64,000 nt of DNA, taken from the NCBI RefSeq assembly GCF_001295795.1, contig NZ_LJHY01000002.1, positions 1-64,000 on the forward strand, given 5' to 3'. How positions within the stretch are numbered: position 1 is the stretch's first letter; each line of letters starts with the position of its first letter. The notes below the pieces were generated by a model, which saw only the letters and a list, made by a program, of their open reading frames with translations, was not told the DNA's origin and made no database searches. Source of the DNA: Novosphingobium sp. AAP83. Lineage in GTDB: Bacteria > Pseudomonadota > Alphaproteobacteria > Sphingomonadales > Sphingomonadaceae. Below, one piece after another: positions 33,198 through 42,753 of this stretch. Both the position numbers and the translations under genes were made by a program.

Positions 33198-33400
33198 GGT
33201 ACGTCCCCTGAACACTCGATGGGTCTCCCCGGATGGGCGGCCCCCGGCAAGGCGTTGTGCCGAACCTGCCGTCGACCGCATCCATGGGGGGTGGACCCCC
33301 TTAAGGACAATGACCGGTTAACAGGCGGTTGGGCAAAACTCGATAAGCCTGTGGGAAAGCTGTGGACAAGGACTGAACAATGCCCCGCCTCATATCCCCG

Positions 33401-35458
33401 CTACTTTAAGGAAAGCGTATCGACAGCCTGCCCCGCAGGACTTGTCCATTGATAGCTCGCAACACCATCTTTGCTCAGCTTCGTGATGAATTCTTGCGCC
33501 GAAGCCTCGCTTTCGAACGGCCCTGTCAGCAAACGGTAATTGGTGCGCCATGGTGAAAGATAAGGTTTCCGCCCCCGGAAAACGGTTGGCGCTTCCTTCA
33601 CCATGCGCCGCCATTCTTTGTCCATCACGTCTTTGTTGGCGCCGGTCAGTACCTGCACCCAGATCCGGCTCGGGTGGCTCGGCGCGGCCTTCTTTGCTTT
33701 GGCGTCCTTTGCATCCTTGGCGTCTTTGGCCGCCTTCTTCGGATCCTTGGCCGCAGCCTTGACGTCCTTGGCCGAGAGCTTTTCCGGCACTTTGGCGCTC
33801 GTGCGCGAAACGTCGGTCGGGCCATCGGGGCGCTCGCCGCGCGGATCAGGTTTTGCCTGCTTGACCACCGGCTTCGGCGCGATCTTGGTAATGTCCACCG
33901 CTTCAACCGGAGCCTGCCGCTCTTCCGCAGGTGGCGTAAATGTCTTGAACAGGCTGGCCAGGTCAGCTGGCTTATCCTGCGCAGGCGTGGGTTGAACCAC
34001 CGGTATTGCCGTCGTGTCCAAACCCGACGCTGGCATTGGCACCAATGCGACAGTTGCTGTTTGCGAAAGGGCCGACGGGACAACCGCAGGGGGGGCTGTC
34101 ACCTTCGTGGTCCCACCGACCAGCGCCAGATCGAATCCGGGCGCTGGGCTGGACGCGGTGACTTGTGGCGGCGTTTGTTTGCTCACCGGAGCAGGTTGCA
34201 CTGCCTGAGGCTGCGTCGCCACCGTTAGCGCTGGTGCGGGAGTCGGCCCTGGCGTTGGTGTTGGCGTTAGCGCAACCAAAGCCTGCGGTGCGCGGACCGG
34301 CGGTACAGTGGCACGCGGCGCGCCAGGCGGCAGATCCAGCACTGAGAGCACACCCGCGCGCGCTGCTTGCGACGAAACGCGGGGATTTGCCGCAGGTGTA
34401 GCGACAGCGGAGCTTGGCGTTACTACCGTAACCTTTGGCTGCGGCAGCGCTACAGCAGGTTTAGCCGCAGCAAGCGTCCGATCTTCGCGTCCGGGCCGAC
34501 GACGCTTGTCGCGGCTCGCCTTTTCAGTGCTTGCCGAAGGGCCAAGTGCTGCGCCTGAAGGGATCAAGCCGGCTTCAGCCACCCGAGGCCCACGCGGGTT
34601 CAATGCCGCATATTGCACGATCCGCAGGTCATCACGGCCAATATCCGCAGCCCTCGGAAAACGCCCGAAATTGGCCGCAGCCGCCTGCTGCGCCGGGGTC
34701 AGGCGCGGCATATAGCGCAAATAGGGCGCGATCCCCGCAGCCAAATCCTGCGGCATCGAAGCATAGGCCACCGCCACCGCTTCATCAGGGCCACCCGTTA
34801 CCGCCATCACAAACGTGCGTGTGCGCCAAGTTGGCCGGTCTTGCCGGTTAATCAAAGGCGCGATCAAGGCTTCGGCGCCGCGCCGGTCACCCGAAATCGC
34901 AAGGCTGAGCGCATAGCGGCGGGTAATTTCATCATCCGACCCTTTGCTCAACGCCACAGGATACCAGCGCTGCGCCCGGCCATTGTCGCCCACCAAATCA
35001 TAAGCCAGCGCCCGGTCTGCCGCCATGGCGAACGTATCAGCGCCTGCCCGCTCGGCTTCGTCAAAGGCTCGGACCGCCTCCACGGGGTTCTCGGCGAGAA
35101 GATGCGCCCTGCCCATCAGCACTTTAGAGCGTGGATTGCCGGGCTGAAGTTCCTCGGCGCGCTTCAAAAACCCGATAGCTGCGTCACTATCCCCCAGCTT
35201 CAGCGCTGCTTCCGAAGCCTCAAATAGCGCAAAAACATTGCGGGGATCAGCCGCAAGCCGGGCAAGCGATAGGTTCAATTCGCGGCTGGGGCTTGGCGCG
35301 GTGGATTGCACGACCGGACGCGAAACCGTCACCGGTGCGTCAGGATCACTATCCACTTGCGCCAATGCAACCGAGGACGCCGCCGATGAAAGCAGCGCCA
35401 GAGAAAGCCTTAACCCTGAACCGGCAAAACCGGGCGCGCGTGTAAAACGAATCGTCAT
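33401..35458 (-). CDS. secreted TPR and SPOR domain protein next to ftsZ
   Basis: A 685-aa envelope protein. A signal peptide ends near VALAQ (about residue 34). TPR-like helical repeats follow (about 50-200: NVFALFEASEAALKLGDSDA, AIGFLKRAEELQPGNPRSKV). A long Pro/Ala/Thr-rich low-complexity region covers about 290-500. A Lys-Asp-Ala tandem stretch (KDAKDAKDAKAKK) comes next. A C-terminal SPOR domain (about 605-685) binds denuded peptidoglycan at the division septum in known proteins. It is the first gene after ftsZ on the same strand, which supports a septal role. The ATG at 35458 gives the expected signal peptide. Confidence 0.87.
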   Translation of the reverse strand: MTIRFTRAPGFAGSGLRLSLALLSSAASSVALAQVDSDPDAPVTVSRPVVQSTAPSPSRELNLSLARLAADPRNVFALFEASEAALKLGDSDAAIGFLKRAEELQPGNPRSKVLMGRAHLLAENPVEAVRAFDEAERAGADTFAMAADRALAYDLVGDNGRAQRWYPVALSKGSDDEITRRYALSLAISGDRRGAEALIAPLINRQDRPTWRTRTFVMAVTGGPDEAVAVAYASMPQDLAAGIAPYLRYMPRLTPAQQAAAANFGRFPRAADIGRDDLRIVQYAALNPRGPRVAEAGLIPSGAALGPSASTEKASRDKRRRPGREDRTLAAAKPAVALPQPKVTVVTPSSAVATPAANPRVSSQAARAGVLSVLDLPPGAPRATVPPVRAPQALVALTPTPTPGPTPAPALTVATQPQAVQPAPVSKQTPPQVTASSPAPGFDLALVGGTTKVTAPPAVVPSALSQTATVALVPMPASGLDTTAIPVVQPTPAQDKPADLASLFKTFTPPAEERQAPVEAVDITKIAPKPVVKQAKPDPRGERPDGPTDVSRTSAKVPEKLSAKDVKAAAKDPKKAAKDAKDAKDAKAKKAAPSHPSRIWVQVLTGANKDVMDKEWRRMVKEAPTVFRGRKPYLSPWRTNYRLLTGPFESEASAQEFITKLSKDGVASYQWTSPAGQAVDTLSLK

Positions 35459-35521
35459 CCGGCAGCGCCCATACAAACCCGAACATGAAGCGGCGGCAAC
35501 GTACCGCCGCTTCGATAAAAT

Positions 35522-36973
35522 TTACTGGTTGTTCTGACGACCAAGGAAGCGCGGTATATTCAACGCGTTACCATCGTCAGCCTGCTCTTCATCACGGCTT
35601 CCGCGAGACAGATTGGCCATCCGTTCAAACAAAGTGCTGCCCCCGCCAGACGGCTTGGCAACAGGCTCCTCCAACGGGCGGCTCAAACGCTGCATCGAAG
35701 GGTCAGCCTGCGGCACCTGCTCTGCCGGTGCCTCAATTCCGCCCAACAGCAATTCATCTGCCTGTGGATCAGCAAACGCCTCTTGCGCTTCTGAAAGGTT
35801 GAGCGGCATCTCAAAGTCTTGTGGCTGCTGCGCAACCGGCTGGTAAGGCTCGGATGGCGGTGCCCATACCGGCTGCTGCGCGGAATCCGTCATCACAGGC
35901 GGCGGCGGTGCGAAGGTTGGTGCCGTCGATGCCGATGCCGGCACCGCTGGCCCGCGCGAGGTAGATGGCATCGTCATCGGACGCGATGCGACCTCGGCCT
36001 GCTCAACGCTTTGCTCGATCCCGGTTGCAACAACCGAAACCCGGATCTTGCCATCAAGGTTGGGGTTAAACGCCGAACCCCAAATGATATTCGCGTTGGG
36101 ATCAACCAGTTCACGGATGTGATTGGCCGCTTCATCCACTTCAAGCAGCTTCATATCATCGCCACCGATGATCGAAATGATCACACCCTTGGCGCCTTGC
36201 ATCGAAACGCCATCGAGCAGCGGGTTGGCAATCGCGCGCTCAGCCGCTTCCAGTGCACGGTTCGGGCCTTCACCTTCGCCCGTTCCCATCATCGCCTTGC
36301 CCATTTCACCCATGACCGAGCGCACGTCAGCAAAGTCGAGGTTGATCAGACCTGGCATGACCATAAGATCGGTGATCGAACGGACACCTTGCTGAAGCAC
36401 TTCGTCGGCAAGCTGGAACGCTTCCTTGAAAGTCGTCTCGGCCTTGGCCACCAGAAACAGGTTCTGGTTTGGAATGACGATCAGCGTATCGACATGCTTT
36501 TGCAGTTCTTCGATGCCGCTTTCGGCGGCGCGCATGCGGCGCGTTCCTTCAAACAGGAACGGCTTGGTCACCACACCCACTGTCAACACGCCCTTGCGGC
36601 GCGCGGCTTCGGCAATAACGGGGGCAGCGCCCGTGCCGGTGCCACCACCCATGCCGGCGGCGATGAACAACATGTGGACGCCCTCCAGCGAACGCTCAAG
36701 GTCTTCCAATGTCTCTTCGGCAGCAGCACGGCCCACTTCAGGGCGGGCACCAGCGCCAAGGCCTTGCGTGATATCTGGGCCAAGCTGGATGCGGTTCTCG
36801 GCGATCGAATTGTTCAATGCCTGCGCATCGGTATTGACGACAACAAAGTCGACGCCTTCAATCTTGGCGTTGATCATGTTGGCGATGGCATTGCCACCTG
36901 CGCCACCGACGCCGATCACCGTAATCCGGGGACGAAGTTCGTCAATTGCCGGCGGTCCGATGTTGATGCTCAT
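35522..36973 (-). CDS. ftsZ: cell division protein FtsZ
   Basis: A 483-aa tubulin homologue that forms the Z ring. GTP-binding GGAGGNA and [13 protein letters not shown] are at the N-terminus, and the T7 loop [11 protein letters not shown] is present. A long Pro-rich, poorly conserved linker (about 330-465) leads to a C-terminal peptide ([10 protein letters not shown]) that contacts FtsA and other anchors. The extended linker accounts for its size over E. coli FtsZ (383 aa), as in other alphaproteobacteria. GGGAGA lies six bases before the ATG. A 176-bp gap with its own regulatory features separates it from ftsA. Confidence 0.96.
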   Translation of the reverse strand: MSINIGPPAIDELRPRITVIGVGGAGGNAIANMINAKIEGVDFVVVNTDAQALNNSIAENRIQLGPDITQGLGAGARPEVGRAAAEETLEDLERSLEGVHMLFIAAGMGGGTGTGAAPVIAEAARRKGVLTVGVVTKPFLFEGTRRMRAAESGIEELQKHVDTLIVIPNQNLFLVAKAETTFKEAFQLADEVLQQGVRSITDLMVMPGLINLDFADVRSVMGEMGKAMMGTGEGEGPNRALEAAERAIANPLLDGVSMQGAKGVIISIIGGDDMKLLEVDEAANHIRELVDPNANIIWGSAFNPNLDGKIRVSVVATGIEQSVEQAEVASRPMTMPSTSRGPAVPASASTAPTFAPPPPVMTDSAQQPVWAPPSEPYQPVAQQPQDFEMPLNLSEAQEAFADPQADELLLGGIEAPAEQVPQADPSMQRLSRPLEEPVAKPSGGGSTLFERMANLSRGSRDEEQADDGNALNIPRFLGRQNNQ

Positions 36974-37032
36974 TGTCGGTCTCCCAATCGGGTCAGTCAT
37001 CCGCCGATCATGGCGTAAAATAAAGCTCTACT

Positions 37033-37090
37033 AACCTGTGGCACAAGGACGACCAACGAATCAAAGGCCGATCAAGCTTTTCCACAGGTT
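37033..37090. promoter_or_regulatory. ftsZ upstream region: GANTC site inside a 9-bp inverted repeat
   Basis: AACCTGTGG (37033-37041) and its exact complement (37082-37090) flank 40 bp that contain GAATC at 37058-37062, a CcrM/GcrA-type GANTC site. The element lies 60-117 bp upstream of the ftsZ ATG, within the ftsA-ftsZ gap. Control by GcrA is inference from family biology. Confidence 0.45.
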
Positions 37091-37149
37091 GCAGCACTAT
37101 GACGGGTGCAAATACAGCCATTTCCGATGCGGAACACCGGATAAGACCA

Positions 37150-38430
37150 TCAAAAATAATCTTTCAACGCCCGACCCAGCCGATTCAGCAACTTCATGCC
37201 CTTGTAACTGCCACCTGCTGAATAGGCTGGGCCAATTGTTCGAATGTCGACCGGATCTGCCGCCGCAAACAATACGAGTCCCACCAATGTTGATGAACTG
37301 GGCGTCGCATGAGCGGGCGGCAGGCCCAACATTGTCGGCGGTGAACCGATCCGCACCGGCCGTCCAAGCGCCGACTGGGTGTAATCGGCAAGGCCCGGCA
37401 ATTGTGCGCCGCCACCTGTCAGCACCACTTGCTGCCCGGTCTGCCCGACAAAGCCCATGGCCTTCAACGCCTTGGATACTTCTTCGGTGAAAAAACCCAG
37501 TTGCTGCGTGATCACCGAGATCAGTTCGGCGCGCGGGATGCGGTTCTTGTCGTCGGCATGGCGCGCCACCGGCCCGCCTTCGGGATCGCCCGGCGCGTTT
37601 ACCGGAATCAGCTCGCGGTGATCGGCAGGGCTGGCAATGGCAGAACCGGACATGCATTTCAGCCGCTCTGCCTGATACCGGCGGATGCCGAAGGCCGAAG
37701 CCACGGCATCGGTAATATCGCCAGAACCATACTGGATCACCATCATGCCCAGCAGCATGCCAGCGGCATAGACCGAAACGGTCGTCACTTCTGCGCCAAA
37801 TTCCACCAGTGCCACACCCAGTTCGCGTTCTTCGGGCGTGAGGCAGGCGTGCCCTGCCGCGATTGGCGATGCCACCACGGTTTCCACATCAAGGTGCGCA
37901 TTCTGCACCGCTTCGCGCAAGTTGCGGACGGGCGCACCATCGGCCAGCATAACATGGATATCCACGGCCAACCGCTCGGCATGCAGGCCCTTGGGGTTGG
38001 GTACGCCGTGGGCACCATCGAGCGTATAATGCGCCGGTTGCGCGTGCAGCACCGTGCGGCCATCGGGTTCGATCATTTCGCGTCCGGCCACCAGCAAATG
38101 CTCGATATCGTCCTGCTCGATCCGCCTGCCGCCGATGTCCACCTCGACCCGCGTTGTGGTGCTCATCAGCCCTGCCCCGGAACAGCCGATCCACACCTTC
38201 TGGATGCCGATGTTGGCCATCTTTTCGGCGCGCTCTATCGCATCGCGGACCGAATGCGTGGCGGCTTGCATGTCAGTCACATAACCGCGCCTGATCCCTT
38301 GCGCGGCGCGGTGGCCTGAACCCAGAACAATCATCTCTCCCGTTTCCGACACCCCTGCGATCATCGCAGACACGCGAAACGAGCCGATGTTTACGGCAGC
38401 AAAAACCTTTGAAATCCGGGGCGCGGCCAT
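37150..38430 (-). CDS. ftsA: cell division protein FtsA
   Basis: A 426-aa actin-like membrane anchor of FtsZ. The fold landmarks are AAVNIGSFRVSAMIAG (phosphate 1), the SHS2/1C domain around VWIGCSGAGLMS, VEFGAEVTTVSVY (phosphate 2), VLTGGGAQLPGL (adenosine), and a C-terminal amphipathic helix (MKLLNRLGRALKDYF). An Asn replaces the usual acidic residue in phosphate 1 (LDIGT / LEIGT in most FtsA). It starts 10 bp after ftsQ. Confidence 0.94.
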   Translation of the reverse strand: MAAPRISKVFAAVNIGSFRVSAMIAGVSETGEMIVLGSGHRAAQGIRRGYVTDMQAATHSVRDAIERAEKMANIGIQKVWIGCSGAGLMSTTTRVEVDIGGRRIEQDDIEHLLVAGREMIEPDGRTVLHAQPAHYTLDGAHGVPNPKGLHAERLAVDIHVMLADGAPVRNLREAVQNAHLDVETVVASPIAAGHACLTPEERELGVALVEFGAEVTTVSVYAAGMLLGMMVIQYGSGDITDAVASAFGIRRYQAERLKCMSGSAIASPADHRELIPVNAPGDPEGGPVARHADDKNRIPRAELISVITQQLGFFTEEVSKALKAMGFVGQTGQQVVLTGGGAQLPGLADYTQSALGRPVRIGSPPTMLGLPPAHATPSSSTLVGLVLFAAADPVDIRTIGPAYSAGGSYKGMKLLNRLGRALKDYF

Positions 38431-38439
38431 GATCCTGGC

Positions 38440-39441
38440 TTATCCCTCATCAGACTTTTTGGCCGATTGTGCCTCAACCTGGTCTTCGGCGGCAGCATTG
38501 GCCTTTTCGCGCCTCGCCTCTGCCTTGGCCTGCTCAACGGCCAGTTTCTCGGTTGCAACATCATCCGCATGTCCCGGCACGCGCATGTAAATCCGGTCGC
38601 CGGCACGCATGTCAAACGCCGCAACTTTGCCTCCCAGCAACCGGTTGACGCCGTCCATACGCGCAAAGCTCAGCAAGGCGCTCGCCGCCTTTTCATCACC
38701 TTCGGGCAGGACCAGCATCTGGCCGGTCTTGAACGTCAGGTTCCAGCGGCGATTGCCCACCCATTCCGCTTCGGCAACTTGCGGCTTCAACGCAGGAGCG
38801 GCTTCCAACAGGTGCGTCAGGTCTTCAACCCGCTTGCCCACACCCGGTCCAGCCAAAACCAGCATACCCTTGGCGCGGTCCTGCTTGATCGGCTCTAGTT
38901 CGGCGCCCGTCTCGTCAATCAGTACCATGCGATCAGGCTTGCGCAAAACGGCGTGCGGGCTGCGCTCGATGATGTCGATCACCAATGTATCTGGCAGTTT
39001 GCGCGATACGCGGGCGTCCTTGACCCACGGCAGTTCGTTCAGTTCATCGCGCAATCCGCCCAGATCAAGCGTGCTCATCGCGCGATCGTTCTGGCCCAGA
39101 ATACGCTCATAAATTTTCAATTCGTTCATGCGGTTAACGCCGCGCACTTCAAGATGGCTCACCTTGAACCCGGCGTCCGATACCATAAGTGCCGCCTGCT
39201 CTGATGCCAGCGCGGGGATATTGGCCATCACCGCCACGGTCCACACAATCGCCGCTGCAATCGCCAGCACCGCCGTCATCACAATCTTGTGCAGCGTCTC
39301 CTCGCTGAACGGCAACCAGCGCATCACGCTATCGATCAGGGAACCGGTCTGCTGGCGCGCGGTATGCACCTTGCGCTGCGTGTTACGCGCCGCTGCTGCC
39401 CGCCGTACGCCCTTGCCGCCACGCTTGATCGTCTGCGCCAT
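38440..39441 (-). CDS. ftsQ: cell division protein FtsQ
   Basis: A 333-aa bitopic divisome protein. A basic cytoplasmic N-terminus and one transmembrane helix at about 55-75 (IVMTAVLAIAAAIVWTVAVM) are followed by a POTRA domain (VSHLEVRGVNRMNELKIYER) and the FtsQ beta domain (WVKDARVSRKLPDTLVIDIIER). A charged Ala/Lys/Glu-rich tail ends the protein. It links FtsB/FtsL and FtsN-stage proteins in the periplasm. It lies between ddl and ftsA with gaps of 5 and 10 bp. Confidence 0.94.
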   Translation of the reverse strand: MAQTIKRGGKGVRRAAAARNTQRKVHTARQQTGSLIDSVMRWLPFSEETLHKIVMTAVLAIAAAIVWTVAVMANIPALASEQAALMVSDAGFKVSHLEVRGVNRMNELKIYERILGQNDRAMSTLDLGGLRDELNELPWVKDARVSRKLPDTLVIDIIERSPHAVLRKPDRMVLIDETGAELEPIKQDRAKGMLVLAGPGVGKRVEDLTHLLEAAPALKPQVAEAEWVGNRRWNLTFKTGQMLVLPEGDEKAASALLSFARMDGVNRLLGGKVAAFDMRAGDRIYMRVPGHADDVATEKLAVEQAKAEARREKANAAAEDQVEAQSAKKSDEG

Positions 39442-39446
39442 GATGA

Positions 39447-40388
39447 TCAGCCCTTTCCGGAATCGTTGAGCGCTTCGGCGATGATCGCCTCCACCAGATC
39501 AGGATAGTCCATGCCCAAAGCCTTGGCCTGTTCGGGCACAAGGCTCAGCGGCGTCATCCCCGGCTGGGTATTCACCTCCAGCAGAAACAAGCCTTCGACG
39601 CCCTGATGATCGTCCCAGCGGAAGTCCGAACGGCTGGTGCCCTGGCAGCCCAGCAACTTGTGCGCGCGCAGGGCAATGTCCTTGCACGCTTCGGTGATCT
39701 CGTCAGGGATTTGCGCCGGACAGATATGCTCGGTCATGCCCTCGGTATATTTGGAGTCAAAATCATAGAAGCCCGACTTCGGCTTCAGTTCCGTCACCAG
39801 CAAAGCACGGTCGCAAATCACCGCCGTGGTCAGTTCCAGCCCGCGAATGAAAGGTTCGGCCAGCAGTTCGTCAAACTCCTGCCAAGGACCAACCGCATCC
39901 GCCTTGATCGGATCGCCATAATTGCCCTCCGCAGTAACGATCGCAACACCGACCGATGATCCCTCATTGACCGGCTTCAACACATAAGGGCGCGGCAGCG
40001 GATCACCGCGATACAACTCCTCGGTGCGCACAATGCGCCCACCGGGCATCGGAATGCCATGCGGCACGAGCGCCTGCTTTGTCAGTTCCTTGTCAATCGC
40101 GATGACCGACGTCGCCAACCCAGAATGCGTATACGTCAGGCCCATAATGTCCATCAGGCCCTGAATCGATCCGTCTTCGCCGGGCGTTCCGTGCAGCGCA
40201 TTGAACACCACGTCCGGCTTCGCTTCAGCCAAGCGCAAGGCCACATCGCGGTCCATATCGATCCGCGTCACCTGATGCCCCTTGGACTCCAGCGCCTTGG
40301 CAACGCCCTCGCCCGACATGAGGCTCACCGGCCGCTCGCTCGACCAGCCGCCCATCAGCACCGCGACATGAAGTTTCGGAAGTGTCAC
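39447..40388 (-). CDS. ddl: D-alanine--D-alanine ligase
   Basis: A 313-aa ATP-grasp enzyme joining two D-Ala for peptidoglycan. N-terminal VAVLMGGWSSERPVSLMSG, FNALHGTPGEDGSIQG, the KPVNEGSSVGV grasp loop and the metal-binding LLEVNTQPGMTPLSL are intact. The GTG start at 40388 overlaps the murB stop (GTGA) and gives the family's normal length. An ATG further upstream would lie well inside murB. Confidence 0.94.
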   Translation of the reverse strand: MTLPKLHVAVLMGGWSSERPVSLMSGEGVAKALESKGHQVTRIDMDRDVALRLAEAKPDVVFNALHGTPGEDGSIQGLMDIMGLTYTHSGLATSVIAIDKELTKQALVPHGIPMPGGRIVRTEELYRGDPLPRPYVLKPVNEGSSVGVAIVTAEGNYGDPIKADAVGPWQEFDELLAEPFIRGLELTTAVICDRALLVTELKPKSGFYDFDSKYTEGMTEHICPAQIPDEITEACKDIALRAHKLLGCQGTSRSDFRWDDHQGVEGLFLLEVNTQPGMTPLSLVPEQAKALGMDYPDLVEAIIAEALNDSGKG

Positions 40389-41332
40389 GGCCTGCCAATC
40401 CTCTTGATTTCCCATTCGAGTTCCACGCCCGAGTGCTGCTTCACCCGCCGACGCACTTCCTCGCCCAATTCTTCGATCTCGGCGCTGGTCCCCTCGCCGG
40501 TGTTGATCAGAAAGTTGGTGTGTTTCTCGCTCACTTGCGCGCCACCGATGGTGAGGCCACGGCAACCGGCCTTGTCGACTAGTTCCCAAGCCTTACCCCC
40601 ATCGGGATTCTTGAAAGTGGAGCCTCCGGTTTTTGACCGCAGTGGCTGCGATGCTTCACGCGCGGCGCTGATCCGGTCCATCTCGGTCTGGATCGCGTCA
40701 GGCTCGCCGGGGTGGCCCCGGAACCGCGCGGCGACCACAATGCAGCCATCAACCAGTTCGGAATGCCTGTAGGAATACCCCAATTCCGAAAGCGGCAGCG
40801 TGGCAATCTCGCCCGAGCGGATCACAACGTCGCAATCGATCAGCACATCCTTCACTTCGCGCCCATAAGCGCCACCATTCATCCGCACAAAGCCACCAAC
40901 TGTGCCCGGAATCGACCGCAAAAACTCAAGACCCGCGATGCCATTGTCGCGCGCGGTGGATGAAACGAGGATGCCACTCGCCCCGCCTCCGCAATTCAAT
41001 GTGACCTCGTCCACCTTCTCGACTTTGGCGAAAGCCTTGCCCAGCCGGATCACCACGCCCGGAACCCCGCCATCGCGCACGATCAGATTGGAACCAAGAC
41101 CCAGCGCCATAACCGGTATGCCCGGCGCCAGACCTGCCAGAAAGTCTTGCAGATCAGCCACATCCCTGGGCTCAAACAACCAATCAGCCGTGCCGCCAGA
41201 CTTGAACCACACCAGTGGTGCAAGCGGTGCGCCAGGTGTCAGCTTGCCGCGCGGGACAACACCCAAACCAATCTGCCCCCCCTCCTCTTCAGAGGAGAGG
41301 GTTGGGGGGTGGTGTTGGCCCAACCCAGTCAC
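40385..41332 (-). CDS. murB: UDP-N-acetylenolpyruvoylglucosamine reductase
   Basis: A 315-aa FAD enzyme that reduces UDP-GlcNAc-enolpyruvate to UDP-MurNAc. FAD-site segments are [14 protein letters not shown] and [20 protein letters not shown]; the late [10 protein letters not shown] block carries the type II enzyme ending. The GTG start (41332) overlaps the murC stop and has GGAGC upstream. The first roughly 20 residues ([18 protein letters not shown]) are encoded by a palindromic repeat and do not belong to the family; an internal TTG near 41266 with a GGAGG-like leader is an alternative start. Confidence 0.93.
   Translation of the reverse strand: MTGLGQHHPPTLSSEEEGGQIGLGVVPRGKLTPGAPLAPLVWFKSGGTADWLFEPRDVADLQDFLAGLAPGIPVMALGLGSNLIVRDGGVPGVVIRLGKAFAKVEKVDEVTLNCGGGASGILVSSTARDNGIAGLEFLRSIPGTVGGFVRMNGGAYGREVKDVLIDCDVVIRSGEIATLPLSELGYSYRHSELVDGCIVVAARFRGHPGEPDAIQTEMDRISAAREASQPLRSKTGGSTFKNPDGGKAWELVDKAGCRGLTIGGAQVSEKHTNFLINTGEGTSAEIEELGEEVRRRVKQHSGVELEWEIKRIGRP
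41276..41325. repeat. palindromic repeat inside the murB 5' end
   Basis: Two adjacent hairpins are visible: CTCCTCT/AGAGGAG (41282-41297) and GGTTGGG/CCCAACC (41300-41325). The CCCCTCCTCTTCAGAGGAG type motif is a frequent dispersed palindrome in alphaproteobacteria (from memory). It lies entirely within the translated start of murB and stays in frame. Confidence 0.65.
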
Positions 41333-42753
41333 GCAGCGCTCCGTTCACGCACAATCGCAGCGGCTAGTCCGGCAGCCCACTTGGTGATATCGCCTGCGCC
41401 GAGGCACACGACCATATCGCCAGCCTGCACCACGCCCGCCAATTCCAAGGCCAAAGCATCCGCGCCGCCAATCAAATGCGCAGAGCGGTGCCCGCGCGCC
41501 TTGATCCCCTCAACCATCGCAGCGCTATCCACGCCCTCAATCGGCTGTTCACCGGCAGCATAGACAGGCGCAGCATAGACCACATCGGCATCGTTGAACG
41601 CGCCCTGAAACTCTTCCATATGGTCGCGCAAACGGGTGAAGCGATGCGGCTGGACAACGGCGATCACGCGGCCCTGCACGCCTTCGCGCGCAGCCGCAAG
41701 CACGGCGCGGATTTCGACAGGATGGTGGCCGTAATCGTCAATCACGGTGACCAGACCTTCGCCCACAGCCACTTCGCCCACATTGGTAAAGCGACGCTTG
41801 ACCCCGCCAAACTTGGCAAAGCCGGTGCAGATCAATTCGTCCGAAACGCCCATTTCCGCAGCAACCGCCACAGCCGCCAGCGCGTTCTGAACGTTGTGAC
41901 GGCCCGGCATCGGCAATTCGAGACCTTCGATCCGCCGGAACGAACCATCGCGTTGACGCAGCATCACATCAAAACGGTTGCCGCCCGGAATTGGCGTCAC
42001 CGCCTCGCCGCGCACATCGGCCTGAGCCGAAAAACCGTATGTCACCACGCGGCGGTCACGCACTTTGGGGATGATCGCCTGCACTTCAGGGTGATCGATG
42101 CACAGCATAGCTGCACCATAAAACGGCACGTTTTCAATGAATTCGACGAAGGCTGACTTGACCTTATCGAACGAGCCGTAATGGTCGAGGTGTTCAGGAT
42201 CAATGTTGGTAACCACCGCCAAAGTGCCATCAAGGCGCAGGAACGAACCATCGCTCTCGTCGGCCTCAACCACCATCCAATCGCTATCGCCCAACCGCGC
42301 GTTGGAGCCATAGGAATTGATGATCCCGCCGTTGATCACCGTCGGATCAACTCCGCCCGCATCGAGCAGGCAGGCGATCATCGAAGTCGTCGTCGTCTTC
42401 CCGTGCGTTCCGGCAACCGCAACTGTGCTTTTCAAGCGCATCAGTTCGGCCAGCATTTCGGCCCTGCGCACAACCGGGATGCGGTTTTCAAGCGCGGCGA
42501 CAACTTCGGGGTTATCGCGCTTCACAGCGGTAGAGGTCACGACAACCGCCACGCCAGCGACGTTCTCGGCGCGCTGGCCGATCATCACATCAATCCCGCG
42601 TGAACGCAGTCCTTCCACGACATAGCCTTCCGCCATGTCCGAACCCTGCACCGCGTACCCCATGTTGTGCATCACTTCGGCAATGCCGGACATACCAATG
42701 CCGCCGATCCCCACAAAATGGATCGTGCCAATCTCGGTGCCAACACCCTTCAT
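41329..42753 (-). CDS. murC: UDP-N-acetylmuramate--L-alanine ligase
   Basis: A 474-aa Mur ligase adding the first amino acid to UDP-MurNAc. It has the N-terminal Rossmann motif [15 protein letters not shown], the ATP loop [22 protein letters not shown], and the C-terminal [10 protein letters not shown] segment diagnostic of MurC. It overlaps murG by ATGA at its start and murB by GTGA at its stop. Confidence 0.96.
   Translation of the reverse strand: MKGVGTEIGTIHFVGIGGIGMSGIAEVMHNMGYAVQGSDMAEGYVVEGLRSRGIDVMIGQRAENVAGVAVVVTSTAVKRDNPEVVAALENRIPVVRRAEMLAELMRLKSTVAVAGTHGKTTTTSMIACLLDAGGVDPTVINGGIINSYGSNARLGDSDWMVVEADESDGSFLRLDGTLAVVTNIDPEHLDHYGSFDKVKSAFVEFIENVPFYGAAMLCIDHPEVQAIIPKVRDRRVVTYGFSAQADVRGEAVTPIPGGNRFDVMLRQRDGSFRRIEGLELPMPGRHNVQNALAAVAVAAEMGVSDELICTGFAKFGGVKRRFTNVGEVAVGEGLVTVIDDYGHHPVEIRAVLAAAREGVQGRVIAVVQPHRFTRLRDHMEEFQGAFNDADVVYAAPVYAAGEQPIEGVDSAAMVEGIKARGHRSAHLIGGADALALELAGVVQAGDMVVCLGAGDITKWAAGLAAAIVRERSAA

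Noticed and set aside
33361..33369. DnaA-box-like TGTGGACAA
   Set aside because: A single site with a mismatch to the consensus and no cluster or origin genes nearby; chance is likely.
37473..37500. Search for CtrA sites (TTAA-N7-TTAA) in the dcw cluster
   Set aside because: No convincing full site was seen by eye upstream of ftsZ, ftsA or mraZ.
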